Source of the DNA: Oenanthe sinensis
Lineage: Eukaryota > Streptophyta > Magnoliopsida > Apiales > Apiaceae
Length of the DNA: 64,000 nucleotides
NCBI GenBank assembly: GCA_028671895.1
Contig: CM053802.1
Coordinates: 16,685,631 to 16,749,630, forward strand
Direction: 5' to 3'
The notes under the pieces are model-generated. The model was not told where the DNA came from and made no database searches. It worked only from the letters and a program-made list of their open reading frames with translations. Below, in pieces: positions 45,926-58,880 of this stretch; the first letter of the stretch is position 1; every line of letters starts with the position of its first letter. The translations under genes and the position numbers were made by a program.

Positions 45926-48900
45926 ATGGCAGTTTCAAGCGCTTTTGCAAGCCCAAAGTTGGAGACTATATTTCTTGGGAATGGTGCTTCCCAAAATGGG
46001 GTGGTGTTTTGTAAGCCCAGAAAAGCTGTCTTCCCAAGAAACTCTACTAGTCTTAGGTGTGAGCAGCAGCTTCAGACAACTAATGACAATATTATTATTG
46101 ACACTTCTTCTGCTGTCACTTCTTCAACTCTCTCTGCTCTCCAACAGCTCAAATCTTCTGCTGCTGACAGTAATCTCTCTTTATATATATTTTTTATAGG
46201 CTCGCGCTCAGGCGAGAACAGTTTCACAATTATTCATGCATGTTCTCACGTTTAAACTGTTCTGATCCTACATCTATACATGTTGATAAATTGGATGTAT
46301 GTACTATGTAATGTGTTTAGTTTTTGAATCTTGGGTTTTGTCTTGCTTTAGAATGTTTTCCACATTGGATTACTCATTGATTAATTGTCTTCATTTTATT
46401 TATGTATATATTCAATGTTTTGTTTATTTATTGATAGTATGGAGTATATGTACATATGTTGATAATGAATTGACGGTATGCAATGTGTTTGAATTTTCAA
46501 TTCTGGGCTTTACTTTGCTTTAGAATCTTATCCAAGATAGGAGTAATTCTTGTACTTCATTTCTTTCATTTGCGTAATATTAGTTTGCGCTTCACCAGAT
46601 TGTTTGGTTATTAGATACTTTTTTGCAGCAATTCTTAGGTGCTAAATGGTTTTGACTTTTCGAGGGTAGTTGCTATTATCTGTGCAAGGCTTGTTGTTCT
46701 TTCTTTTGGTTTTGGAAATATGAGATTAGAGATTTTTCTTTGTAATGTTTTTGTAAAAGTAAAATCGAATAGATTGTGTTTTTAGTTTACTATGCTCTCT
46801 TCCTTGAAAAATAATGATATACAAGTTTTTGTTTCATGCTGCTTCTTTTACTTTTTTACCATGGAAATGTGCTATCTGGGCTTCTTTTTCTCCTACTAGT
46901 GCGATGCCAATTGTCAGTCACGATTAAGGATGTAAAAGTTTGCTTCCCCCCTTAATATATTTTAAATGCGGCTTGGCTGGTGCTGAAGTGAAGTTATGGT
47001 AATATGCTCCGAATTGTCAGCGACATCAGCAGTTTTCTTTCTGTTGTTGCTATCTAAATTATAGTTTTTCTAATCTATTATGATTAAAGCTTCTATGATC
47101 TGTTCATTATTTCATTAGATATTCTTTGTGTGCCTCAACTTATCTTATCGTAGCTCGCTAGCGTTTATTTTGTGATTCAAAACCAGTGTTTTAGTCTCTT
47201 GGGAAAGCCTTTTTATTCTATGTATCTTTATTGTTTTCACTTGATGTTTATACCTTTCTTTATTATTTATTTTATGATTTAACTTCCTCTTTACCCACCT
47301 TAATATTTATACCCTTCTTTTGGCATACTCATTGGAATACAAAATTTTCCTAGTATGTGTCTGAAGCTTTATATCTGATGGCATAGGGTATACAAAGGAG
47401 AGGAGCAGCATTGTAGTCATTGGTCTCAGTATCCACACTACACCTGTTGAAATGCGCGAAAAACTTGCCATCCCTGAAGCTGAATGGCCCCGAGCTATAA
47501 GTGAGTTATGTAACTTAAATCATATTGAAGAGGCTGCTGTTCTTAGTACCTGCAACAGGATGGAGATCTATGTTGTGGCTTTGTCTCAGCATCGGGGCGT
47601 CAAAGAAGTGACTGAGTGGATGTCAAAGGTACTGCTACCTCTGTTATATTGTACAATTTCCCATCAAAGCTTCAGCATAATTGTTCTACTTTAAGATATA
47701 TAATATCGCATATCAATACTACTTGATTGGAATCATAGATCTGATATAACATGAAACATATTTGGATGGTGCAAGATTAATCTGCTGTATACCTGAACTT
47801 TGACATTGCAACTATTAATTGAATGCTGAAATGTTCATTTTCTTGAGGATGGTTTTTTCATATTTTGTTTTCCCCTGGTCACTCTTTCCTGTCTGGTTTC
47901 AGCAAAATATGGTCTGCATCTGTCCTAACTTCATGTTCTCTATTTTCATTTAATCTTTCCTGGACCATTAGCATTATATGCTCTTATTGTTCTTTAGCAC
48001 TATTACCTGAGGAACATGTTTTTCTTCTTGCCAGACAAGTGGGGTACCAACTTCTGACCTCTGTGAGCACCGATTTTTGCTGTATAACAATGATGCGACC
48101 CAGCACATCTTTGAAGTATCAGCAGGGCTTGATTCACTGGTGTTAGGAGAAGGTCAAATTCTCGCCCAAGTCAAACAAGTTGTCAAAGTTGGACAAGGAG
48201 TTGTAGGCTTTGGAAGAAATATCAGTGGGTTATTCAAGCATGCAATCACTGTCGGGAAGAGGGTTAGAAGTGAGCTAAATATTGCATCAGGGGCAGTTTC
48301 AGTCAGTTCGGCTGCTGTCGAACTGGCATTAATGAAGCTACCTAAATCCTCCCATAGTACCGCTAGAATGTTATTAATAGGGGCAGGAAAGATGGGAAAA
48401 CTTGTAATTAAACACTTGGTAGCAAAGGGATGCACAAAAGTGGTGGTTGTGAACAGAAGCGAGGAAAGAGTAACTGCCATCCGTGAAGAGCTGCATGGCA
48501 TTGAGATAATATATAAACCCCTTTCAGAAATGCTAGCCTCTGCTGCAGAGGCAGATGTCATCTTTACCAGCACCGCTTCAGAAACACCATTATTTCTCAA
48601 AGAGCATGTGGCAGATCTTCCATCTGTTAGTTCTGATGTTGGATCTGTGAGACTTTTTGTTGACATTTCTGTTCCTAGAAATGTTGGCTCTTGCATCAAG
48701 GAGCTGGAAACTACACGAGTTTACAATGTGGATGACCTTAAGGAGGTTGTATCGGCAAATAAGGAGGATCGACTTCGAAAAGCAATGGAAGCTCAGTCTA
48801 TTATTGCCGAAGAATCGAAGCAATTTGCAGCCTGGAGGGATTCACTAGAAACTGTTCCAACCATAAAGAAGTTACGATCTTATGCTGAAAGAATCAGAAT

Positions 48901-49165
48901 GGCAGAGCTGGATAAATGTGTGTCAAAAATGGGCGATGAAGTCACAAATAAAACAAAGAAAGCAGCTGATGATCTTAGCCGGGGTATAGTAAACAAGCTT
49001 CTCCATGGGCCCATGCAGCATCTGAGATGTGATGGGAGTGACAGCCGAACTTTAACAGAGACACTTGAGAATATGCATGCCCTTAACAGGATGTTCAGTC
49101 TGGAAACTGAGATATCTGTTCTGGAACAAAAGGTAAGAGCTAAGGTGGAGCAGAACCAGAAGTAA
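45926..49165 (+). CDS. HEMA: Glutamyl-tRNA reductase, chloroplastic (3 exons)
   Basis: Exons are 45926-46169, 47387-47628 and 48035-49165, all with GT-AG introns, encoding about 538 residues with an unbroken frame. The enzyme reduces glutamyl-tRNA(Glu) to glutamate-1-semialdehyde with NADPH in plastids, the committed step to chlorophyll and heme. The N-terminus is Ser-rich and acid-poor, as in a transit peptide (to about residue 60). The catalytic Cys lies in STCNRME (C137), the substrate domain includes GLDSLVLGEGQILAQVK, and the NADPH fold has LLIGAGKMGKL (278-283). The C-terminal dimerisation helix region includes NKLLHGPMQHLR. Length matches plant HEMA proteins (about 540). Which HEMA paralog (1 or 2) cannot be told. 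The start was chosen as the first in-frame ATG; an upstream in-frame GTG is not used. Confidence 0.95.
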
Positions 49166-50527
49166 GCACCCTTACATATATGTAGTTTATCTTAACGACA
49201 CTGATTATCATCTTTTGGAGTCTGAATAAGAGGGGAAGTTTCTCGGTTTGTCCTCATTGTTTGAGCTGTTGTGACCTTCAACCGGATATATACACAAATT
49301 GAAGTCTTCATTGGCTCGCCATTTATTTGATTGCTGCTAAGTCTATACTGTTCAACTCTCCTGTGGGTTCTTTCAAATTGTTTACACACTTGGTGTAATT
49401 AGCAGATTGAACTTAGTTTTGGTCACTTGTAATTAATTAATATACTCATTATTTCAAATATGTTAATGCTTGTCTTGGCTTCCCCTTATTGATGAGTTGA
49501 TTAATCAAAACATGATTAGTAGCCTATCTCTGTAAAAATTTCATCCTTTAATATGACCACCTTGGAGAAGGAGGCACAGATGGTTGTAAATTGTAAGCAG
49601 AGTTGCAACATCAGGTTGGCCTCTGGCATACATCTCTTCGAGGTTATGGGCTGCACTAAGAATTAGGTGGAGCTGACTGCTGAGGATTTGAGTGATCTTA
49701 AACGGTCCATTGCCACTGGAAGCACAGATACTATTCCATACATTGGGACTTTCTAAATGCATGTTTGTTTTTCTTTTTTGTACTATTAATAGTGCTGAAA
49801 CCAAAAATTAATTTATATCTTGTAAGTGCAGACATAAGTTTTACGTAAAGTGACAATAGATTTTATAAATTTAACAATTTCGAAAAGTTAAAATTCGATT
49901 TCGCTCATTTTACTCGGCAAATATATATTTTTCTCAATTTGTCATTTTAATTATTTTCTAGAATGATTGCGTGCTTCAGTTGCAACGTGAGAGAATAATG
50001 GTGGCAAACTGGCAATATAATATACAACCAAAACAATGGCAGAAAAATTATTAGTTTCGTTTACATAATAATACAGTTAAGGCAGTGATGAACTGGAAAA
50101 TTATACACTGCAACAAGTACATCCACGTTACATGAGGCAGATGCTATGCGAGTGATAGTAGATTATAGATGACATTCCATTACAACAAATCATTACAAAT
50201 TTAGCAAATCATACAAACGATTTTTTTTTATTTAGAAAAAGTTGAGCCTTTTCCCATGACAAGAATTTAAAAGACCATTGCAGCTTCACTTTTACTGCTC
50301 TTATCCTGTAGGTACTGATTTTTCAGAGAGAGCTCTAGTAATAATAATCCCATTTTTGAAAATTCATCACTAGGTGAAATTCCCTTTCAATTCTCTCTCA
50401 TCCTATCCCGTGACCAAAAAACATAATAACAAGGTTCGGAAGTTAATTCAAAGTTACTGATGCGGAAGATTTGTGAACCGATTATAGATGTACAATGAGA
50501 AGACTTGTGCACTGATTACGATTTTGT
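49166..50527. other. HEMA 3' flank and bHLH 3' flank (convergent genes)
   Basis: The two genes converge. The first few hundred bases are probably HEMA 3' UTR and those just below 50527 are bHLH 3' UTR. An unassigned open frame is at 49541-49804. Confidence 0.5.
49541..49804 (-). other. Unidentified open frame, 87 codons
   Basis: Minus-strand frame with coding-like composition in its second half (SSQLHLILSAAHNLEEMYAR followed by a Leu-rich end). It may be the last exon or remnant of an unknown gene overlapping the HEMA 3' region. Family not recognised. Confidence 0.25.
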
Positions 50528-51986
50528 CTATAAGCACCTCCCACCATATCCGGCATTCCTAAATAATGCTTGTTTTATATCTTCCGAACTCATATTTCCT
50601 CTTTGCATCATTTCCTATCATGAAAATTTTTAAAACTAAGTTCAAAAGAATATCCAGCAAACTAAGATTAGTGGTTGATAATCAAGTTAAGTAATTATAA
50701 GCTGAATCAACTTATAGTACCTCTGAGCAAGAAGCAATCATTCCAAAGTCATTGAAGCAGCTAATAACACACTGTTGAATCTCAAGGCCTAATGCTTCTA
50801 GTGTAGCCACAGTTGAGATCAACAACCCTGGCTTAGTAGCACAACACATTTCGATTCTAGTATCCATGTCTCTCCTCTCCACATTAAACTGCTCATACAT
50901 TAAAATGCAAAAGAGTAAGTTATTAGTTATATAAGATGATTAAATGCAGTAAGTATAGTTATACATACCTTTGGTGAATTTCTGACAGGAACTTCATTAG
51001 GCTTTACATCTTTGAATATGCTTGTTAAGCTTGGCTGGTCATGGTCATTTGAGCCAATTTTATTTTCTTCTTGCAAGTTATTGATTCTCTTCAAAAGTTC
51101 CTTCATGTAATCTATTGTGTCTCCAAGTATCGATGTTCGATCCATCTATTATAATTTCCAAGTAGAAAAAGCACAGAGTTTAGCAGATTCAGGGGATCAT
51201 TTAGAATAAAAAAAAATAGACCTTGAAATTAACAAACACTTTAAAGTTAAAGATTTCATGTAATAAGTTCTTGAACACACGCACACACTTATTACACAAA
51301 ATATCAAGATTTTTCATGAATTTTTGAAAACACAACACACAGCTCATCAAATTCTTGAAAAACAAAATCACACGTACAAATTAACACAAAGACAAGGGTA
51401 CCTTGCTTATCTTAGGAACAACAGATCTAAGCATGGAAAGCCTGTCATTAAGTCGCTTCCTTCGCCTTCTTTCAGCCATTAGATTCTTTGAAGGCTGTCC
51501 ATCCAATTTCTTGACCTTACATCTTTTCTCCGTGTTAATACCCATGTTAAAACTCGGGAGTTGAGGAGATTGAAATGGCTCCATTTTGCAAGCATTACCA
51601 GGGGCTTGCACATCAAAATCATCCATGACTGACATCAACGAATACTCTTCTTGAGAAGGAAATAATGGGGGTGTATCAAGCATGTTGTTAGAAGAATCAG
51701 TGTGTTCCGGAGCTGATATCGCTTGATCATCTCCAAATGGGACACAAAAATCACCAAAAAATGTTGAAGAGTTGAGTGTTTGATGGTACTGATCAAATGA
51801 TAATGTAGGCAACTCAACAAAACAAGAACTTTGAGGAATGGTGGGAAAAGTAGGAACACTACAATAAACATTACTAGTGTTGTAAACATCATGAGGTTGT
51901 GTTGGAATAAGATTGGTATATGATTCCCAAGGCTCACTTCTTAAACTTAACAATTCTTCCAAGAAATCATGACCAATATATTCCAT
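50528..51986 (-). CDS. bHLH transcription factor, bHLH93/bHLH61-like (4 exons)
   Basis: Exons are 51986-51402, 51145-50969, 50888-50721 and 50614-50528, giving about 338 residues; all introns are phase 0 and GT-AG. The basic region and helix 1 (PSKNLMAERRRRKRLNDRL, about 165-183) close exon 1, and helix 2 (SILGDTIDYMKELL) opens exon 2, a split shared by bHLH subgroup III. Exons 3 and 4 encode the ACT-like C-terminal domain (CCATKPGLLISTVATLEALG, SSEDIKQALFRNAGYGG). Sequence matches Arabidopsis bHLH93/bHLH61, relatives of ICE1. bHLH93 affects flowering under non-inductive days. The ATG at 51986 begins MEYIGHDFLEELLSL; upstream in-frame codons lack an ATG. A CT-rich tract lies just upstream. 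Confidence 0.93.
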
Positions 51987-52021
51987 GTCTAAGTGTCTAA
52001 CATAACTCTCACACACGCACA

Positions 52022-52066
<45 letters not shown>

Positions 52067-52449
52067 CTCTCTCTCTCTTACTTTGTGTTTAACTTCGATG
52101 CTTACTTACACAAGGAGTCAAGGAGCCAGGGGGGGGGGGCAAGATAATGTGGAGATGCAGCAAGTGGCATGATATAAATAGCAGTGTACACATGGACATA
52201 ATTATATGAATGTAATTCATGATTATGAGATTAATATCTAACACCTATCAGAAACAAGCAGGGATAACAAGATTCACTTTTCCTAAACGATTTGATAGCC
52301 AAGTGCTAAACTACTTATCCTATATACAAGCACGGACATGAATTTAGGAAAATGTAGTATTCAAATTTCGGAGCTAGTTTTAAATTGATTCGTATTTGAA
52401 TCATGTTCGAAAACATTATGATCCTTAAAAAAAGAAAACTTTATAGAGT
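51987..52449. other. 5' flank of the bHLH gene with CT and G tracts
   Basis: A (CT)n tract at 52022-52078 (GA repeats on the coding strand) begins about 36 bp upstream of the start codon and so probably lies in the 5' UTR. A run of 11 G is at 52129-52139. GA-rich leaders and GAGA-type sites are common in plant promoters. Confidence 0.7.
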
Positions 52450-52890
52450 GAGAAAAGGCATCAGGCGACACAATTTAGGAAGATAATGCCCTAAATGGCA
52501 CAATCCATAAGAATGACCCCAAATAGCACTCCAAAATGTTACATCGTGTAATGTGCATATATATTTTTTGGATTGAAAACGTGACATAGTCTCACGTTTG
52601 GGGGTTAGGAGAATTTTTTTTCCAAAGCACTACATGATATAGCGTATAGCCCCAAAACGCTACTTTAAGTTGCATTTTGAGCACAGAACCCAAGATAAAG
52701 TAGTATTTTTACCCCCGAAAAAAATTAATTTTTTTTTAAAAAGTGCAAAACGCTACACGAACTAGTGTTTTCATCCCTTTTCCAGCACGTCACACTATGT
52801 AGCGTTTTGGAGTGCTATTTAGGGCCATTTTTTTGGGTGGGCCATTTAGGACATTCCCCCCCTAAATTGTGTCATATAGGGCCAACACCC
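52450..52890. mobile_element. Mutator-type miniature element, copy A (441 bp)
   Basis: Flanked by the perfect 9 bp repeat TTATAGAGT (52441-52449 and 52891-52899). The ends are long inverted repeats of about 100 bp carrying GCCCTAAATGGCACA-like and CCAAAACGCTAC-like blocks. A 9 bp target duplication with long TIRs is the mark of Mutator-like elements. No transposase frame. Same family as 58881-59290. Confidence 0.88.
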
Positions 52891-53547
52891 TTATAGAGTG
52901 GGTATTGGAAATAAGTTTAAGAAAAGCAAATAATAAATGAGTAAATATATTAGTAAATTAATTCGTAAATATATATATATATATATATATAATTATTTAT
53001 TATTTATCGTAAATGTTTATAAACATGTACTGTTTATAACTTATTTCGAATTTGTTCACGAACATGCTCTTAAATTATGTTTACAAGTTGCTCTCAATCT
53101 TACGAGAAATTAAAAACTAAATAAAAAAATTATTAAAAAAATCTATTGAAGGTAAAGTTGGAAATAGAACAATTTCTTCTGTCGTTTATTCTCCATTAAT
53201 GTATTAACGAAACTGTTCAGGAATATTATAATTGAATTTATTCACGAATTTTAGAACTCAATTAAGTTGTGCTCAATTTCAACTTATTTATGAATTGAAT
53301 TTAAAATTTGTATTTATTTTTGACTTGTTTAAAAATCGAAAACCAAATTATTGGTGAGCATTTCGGCTCCTTTAAGACCGAAGTATGAGTAGTGTACGAA
53401 TTGAAAGTTTAGCATTTCTTTTACTTCCTTTAGCGAGATGATACACAACTCACACATTAGTATTACTATAACTAAAAATTTTAAATATTAATTCAGAACT
53501 TTTTAAATAGTGATTCTCTTTATTACCTCTAATAACTTATAAACTTG

Positions 53548-53591
<44 letters not shown>

Positions 53592-54010
53592 TTATAAATT
53601 ATTTATTAAATGAATCAAATGAGGCCCGAGATACGTAAGAATGAGAGGAGCAGCATCACCAATAATCCAATATATATACACCATATATAGTAGTGTATTA
53701 AATATACACCATTTATAGTGACTAGTGAGCATGTATTGATTCAATTTTTCTTTTTTTTGCGAAAGTATTGACTCAATTTTTTAAACATGAAGTATATGAT
53801 TAATGCTGTGTATATATAATTGGTGGACTAAATACATAAATAAATACAATGAGAAAATAAAAAGAGTTATTGAATTTTTAACTAGCTGTGCTGTATGCCT
53901 GTATGGTAGAACGTAACTCTCACTAGCTAGCAAAAAAGCACGACTCTCGGTCACTAATTTCATAACCTAGTCTGCTGTTGGCGTCTAGGTACGTAATATC
54001 GTGTCTTTTT
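52891..54010. other. AT-rich spacer with TA microsatellites
   Basis: (AT)n at about 52968-52990 and (TA)n at about 53551-53588. No gene seen. Confidence 0.6.
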
Positions 54011-54015
54011 CACGG

Positions 54016-54475
54016 TGTTATGCCATATTTTTGGCATACTGTTTTTTTTTTTAGTATTAATTTCAGTAATAATTAATTGTTTAATTTTTAAGATATCCTC
54101 TTTATAAAACGAGGAAAAAATTAATCTCAATACATTAGTTACGAAAAATATCTCTAAACGATGTCATTCAAATCATCACAACGCTAAGATTATATCATAT
54201 AAAATCAATTAATTACTATATTTAACAAATATATCCCTAAAGTTTCTAGGGGATATATTCATTTATAACAGAACTGTAATTGATCGTATATAATATATAC
54301 GCAGACATCTTGACAAATGGGAACCGATACGCGAGACAAATTGAGAAACCTCTCAATTCCAACCCAATCTTTTTTACAAGCTCTGATCCCCATTAACAGT
54401 CATATTATTATATTTTTAGCTCTATTATTCCAACAAACCTCTGAAATATGTTGTTACGAAAATCATCGAACAACA
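54016..54475 (+). repeat. 5' LTR of the non-autonomous element
   Basis: Shares, in order, TTTCAGTAATAATTAATTG, CACAACGCTAAGATTATATC, GATACGCGAGACAAAT and TGTTACGAAAATC with 55743-56224. TG...CA ends. Confidence 0.85.
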
Positions 54476-55742
54476 ATTGACGCTAGAAGGAGGGGTTTGA
54501 TTTTCGTTTGTGGATGACAAACGACATATCAAACAAACACAATACACATGGGTAGTTGATAACAGATTTTTGGACAACTTCAATGGAGAAACCGAATGAT
54601 GGAGTTATGACGTGTTGAGCAATATACAACGAAAAAGAGGAGCAAAGAATAATGGGAATAAAGATGAGTATACTACTACAAGAAAATCATGGTGTTGTGA
54701 CCCTTACAATCAAAATGAACACAATATCTACCCATACGAGATAAGTTTTCTTATTTTTATTTTCTGCAATCGCATATATTATTTATCGATGTCATGCATG
54801 AAATATATTTTATTATCCAAAAATTCGTGCGAGCTATATATATTGTGACTGAATTTTGTGTAACCAATATTTTGAGAGACATATATTTTAGAAAACAAAT
54901 TGTACAATATTTTTGTTTTGATGATTGTGGATATGTTTACAACATTATACGAGCTGCATAATTTTAAGGAAAAGTATTTAGCCGCAATGACAAGACATAT
55001 TATCTTCAACAAATTTTTTCAAAGAGCATATTTTTAGAAAAAAAATAAATATACCACGACATTTTTAAATCGTCATATTTATGGATGCGTTTGGATTGTG
55101 TTCAAATATTTTACAAATATTATCATGGTAATACATATATATTTCAAGATTTGTTTTTACAAACTTGCGAACTTAATTGTGAAGTGGGATAGTCATGACA
55201 AACGATAATTCCCGCAATGTTACACGCTTGACGTAAGGAGTCAGCAACCCCTCAAAGGCCCTCCTTCCTAACGGGGAGTCGACGGACAAAACTTTTTCTA
55301 GAATATTTTTCTCCTCAACATGGAGTCGACTGGTAAAACTGACATTATTGAAGGCTCGCCTCAATGGGTAAAATTTATTGGAGGACTCACTCTCCGACTA
55401 GGGGAGTTCAGGGGTGATCGAATACATCATACTCTTGTGTGATTCACATACACACTTACAAAGCGTGTACACCAATTCAGGTTATATAAACGCCAAGGTC
55501 CTAACTTTACATCAAGATCGCAATGAATTTTCATAAAATTATTATGTTCACGCACTTACAAATATTGGCAAAATATATATCTTATTTTGATTATCGCATG
55601 ATGTCTACTTGCATCCGTATAGAAATTACGGGCACTACGATGCTCCATGTTTTTCACTAATCTTTATTTTCAGTTATTTCAACAATCGAAGAATGGTTAG
55701 TTCTCCATTACAGCAAGCTGCACTGAAAAACTGTGGAGTAGT

Positions 55743-56224
55743 TGTTATGCCATATTTTTGGCATAGTGCTTTCATTTCTCTTTATTTTTAGTATTAATTT
55801 CAGTAATAATTAATTGCTTAATCTCCAAGATATCCTCTTTCTGAAACGAGTAAAGAATCAATCTCAATGCATTAATTACGGAAAATATCTCCAAACGATA
55901 TCTTTCAAATTAGGAAGGTATCACAACGCTAAGATTATATCAGATAAAATCAATTAATTACTATATTTAACAAATATATCTCTAAAGTCTCTCCGGATAT
56001 ATCCAATTATAATAGAACTGTGTGGGTTTGATCGTATATAAATACGTACACATGCATCTTGGCAATGAAGATCCGATACGCGAGACAAATCGAGACACTT
56101 CCCAAGTCTAACCCAATTTTTTTTACAAGCTCTAATCCCTATTAATAGTCATATTATTATACTTTTAGCTCTCTTATTCTAATAAATCTTCGAAATCTGT
56201 TGTTACGAAAATCCTCCAACAACA
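55743..56224 (+). repeat. 3' LTR of the non-autonomous element
   Basis: Copy of 54016-54475 with base changes and a few short indels, among them about 20 extra bases near the start. Confidence 0.85.
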
Positions 56225-56229
56225 CATGG

Positions 56230-57889
56230 AAATCGGGCACATTAAATATTTATATCATAAGAATCTGAAAACTTTGACTTTGCATTTTCTGTCTGAAACG
56301 TATACGCTGGAGTTTAGCTACATAGACCATGTCAGGTTCTTTGTATTCATATAACCCTACCCTTCTATAGACTTTCGTGCTCACCCGGGAAAGAAAAACT
56401 AAAAACGTAATCTTATTAATCTTATTAATTATTTATTTATGCTTATAGTTTAAATTATGTAAAAATAAAATATTATTATATTAATATTATGTCTTTTCAT
56501 TATTTCATATTTTTTCGAATAAAAATAACGTGTAAATATATTCTTTAGTTTTTATTATTTTTAATCATTAATTTCTTTTTATAATATTTGTTTTATTTTG
56601 TATAACGTGCTCGTGACAAAAAAAATCATAATATTATGTTAATACTTGAGTGTGTGATACTGTAATTGTTGGCTGTAACTCTAATATATGGTGGGTCTTT
56701 TTTGTTCTTTACTTTCCCTTCCTAATATGCAATTATAGTAAATATATAGGGTTTACAAATTCGTCAAACAATCTTCTTACGGTACGCACATATATACGCA
56801 AATAACCAAATGAGACCCTCTATTAAGATGAGAACTGAAACCTAATTTCAGTCTCATATTTTTTTATATTTACATTTAATCCTAGCCACCAAAATATAAA
56901 TTTAAATTAATTTATTCTCTCACGCTTATTTTCATTTCTTATCTGGTTAAGTTTTATCCATTACCATTGCCCTTCCCTACTTCTTCTCTTTCCTACATAT
57001 TCTAAAAAAATTGTCGGTTCCTCCATTTCCGATGTATTCAAGTATTTTCATTTTATCTCATTCTTCTCGACCTACCCTCTCCACCGAATCATATCTCCCA
57101 CAACTACATCCACTACATCTATCACCACCACAACCTCGATCTGCCACCACCTGACCACCATAACTGTCGTGATAACACACCATACCTATATAAATTTCAT
57201 CTTCTCCGACAAGTTCATCAATGTTTATATTTACATATTTTTTCACATATCTTATAAATCTCTGTTAAAAACTAGTACGAGTATCATATAATTATTTGGG
57301 CTAAATCAACTAATGATCTAAACAATCTCTTCATGTGAATGCTCCATACAAATCACCCTTTTATAATACAAATCACCTTTTTTATTTGATGATTTGTGTA
57401 CTTATATTAGGTGATTTATGTATAGAAATTGGTGATTTGAAAGATGTTATTATAGATTTTTTAAATTAGCTATTAGTACCAGTAGATGTTTTGTGGTGTA
57501 TGGTAGTGGAAAAAATTGATAATCGTGGGGATGGAGTAGGCGGTGCTATTGAGATGACGGTAGTTATTGGACATTCATAATTGTTCAACAATAATAATTG
57601 TAGTTTTGTGTGAGAGAGAGAATGAGAGAGATAGGGTCTTGATTGTTTTAATAATGGTGATTTTGTGAGAGATTTGAGAAGTTGTGGAGTGGCGGTGATG
57701 ATTGCGATTGTGGTGTTGATGTTGATGGAGAAGGACGGTTACACATTTAAGGAAAAGTATATATTATATGAAGTGGGTGGTATATATAATTATATATGTC
57801 AAATGTGTGTATATAAGGCGCTGATAATAATTTTTAATACTTTGATAATTGAGACTCAGTTCTCGTTATAAAAAGGGTCTTGGAACGGT

Positions 57890-57929
<40 letters not shown>

Positions 57930-58871
57930 ATGAAGTAGGTTTTGATTTTTATTCTCATACGGCTGCAGCCAACAATCAAGGGTATACATTATTTAGGGCA
58001 ACCATGTCCTAATCTGGTTGTTGTAATTAAATTAGTATCGCCTTTTGGTTTATGTTGTGTGTCATATTGACTACAAGAATATACAAAACACAACAGATTC
58101 TTAGGGGGGGAAATGCACTTATATATTGCAGCCTTGCAGCTATAGTCGATACATAATAATTAAACAAAATGTTTCTGAATTTTCAAAATTCAGAAAACAA
58201 ATTATGATAGATGCAAGATCAGTATAATTTAGATCGATGGTCTATACAGAATTTTCTATTTTTTTTAATTATCCAGTGACTAAATTCAAAATTTTAAATA
58301 AAATATAAATTACCAAACAAATTATAAACTAAATTACTTTAAATCCTTGAATATGATCTTCCAACTCTGTGGGATTGAGGGGACATTTAGCAGGCTCCTC
58401 GATGATTTCTCTTGGGAGAAGTTTCCCCCTCGTCGATAATCTCTGCCATCAACTTATAATATATAAAAACAAATAAATTTTATAATAATAAATTCCTAAA
58501 ATTTATCTTTAAAAGATAGTATTTAATTTTATATAGTCAAGTTTCAAAATTTAAAATAAGTAAACAAAATAATTAAAATTTTATTATTAAATTTATGAGT
58601 AATCTATAATTTCATCTTAATTTATTTGTCATACAAACAATGAAGGAATAAATTTATAAATTATTTCAATTTCTATACAACAAGCACGTTCAAGTTAGAC
58701 CGGCACTATTTATCATTACTGTTAAAATTTAAGAAAATTATCTAAAACCCAAATAAATTTAGCAAGATTTGAATTTTATTCTACGGCTCGTTTACATTTG
58801 GTCTGCATATGTATAGGGCTGAGTAATTAAAATCAGATCAAATAATACAATTTCGGATTTCTGTTCGGTTG
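56230..58871. other. Intergenic region, no gene supported
   Basis: Possible 1.07 kb inverted-repeat element at 56812-57880 and a (TA)n tract at 57892-57920. The remainder shows nothing I can support. Confidence 0.45.
56812..57880. mobile_element. Possible inverted-repeat element, about 1.07 kb
   Basis: GAGACCCTCTATTAAGATGA with GAACTGAA at the left is mirrored by the complement of the right end, AAGACCCTTTTTATAACGAG with GAACTGAG. The interior has a CCACCA-rich left part and a GGTGGTG-rich right part. No transposase frame and no clear target duplication. Confidence 0.4.
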
Positions 58872-58880
58872 GATTAAATT

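Larger units (their letters stand above)
54016..56224 (+). mobile_element. Non-autonomous LTR retrotransposon, 2.2 kb, Tat-like primer site
   Basis: Two direct repeats start TGTTATGCCATATTTTTGGC and end ...AACAACA (54016-54475 and 55743-56224). They are flanked by CACGG on the left (54011-54015) and CATGG on the right (56225-56229), a 5 bp duplication with one difference. The sequence after the 5' LTR, ATTGACGCTAGAAGGAGGG, resembles the TTGGCGCTAGAAGGAGGG primer region of plant Ty3/gypsy Tat elements. A purine-rich GAAAAACTGTGGAGTAG precedes the 3' LTR. The 1,267 bp interior has no gag or pol, so it would need another element's proteins. The LTRs have diverged noticeably, so insertion is not recent. 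Confidence 0.82.

Noticed and set aside
48154..48699. Minus-strand frame of 181 codons
   Set aside because: Antisense shadow of HEMA exon 3.
51987..52022. Upstream extension of the bHLH protein from a GTG codon
   Set aside because: No ATG in that stretch, and the sequence is read from the CT-rich leader; the ATG at 51986 begins a family-like N-terminus.
58370..58445. Possible coding fragment in a GC-richer patch
   Set aside because: Too short, with a stop in the best frame and no recognisable motif.
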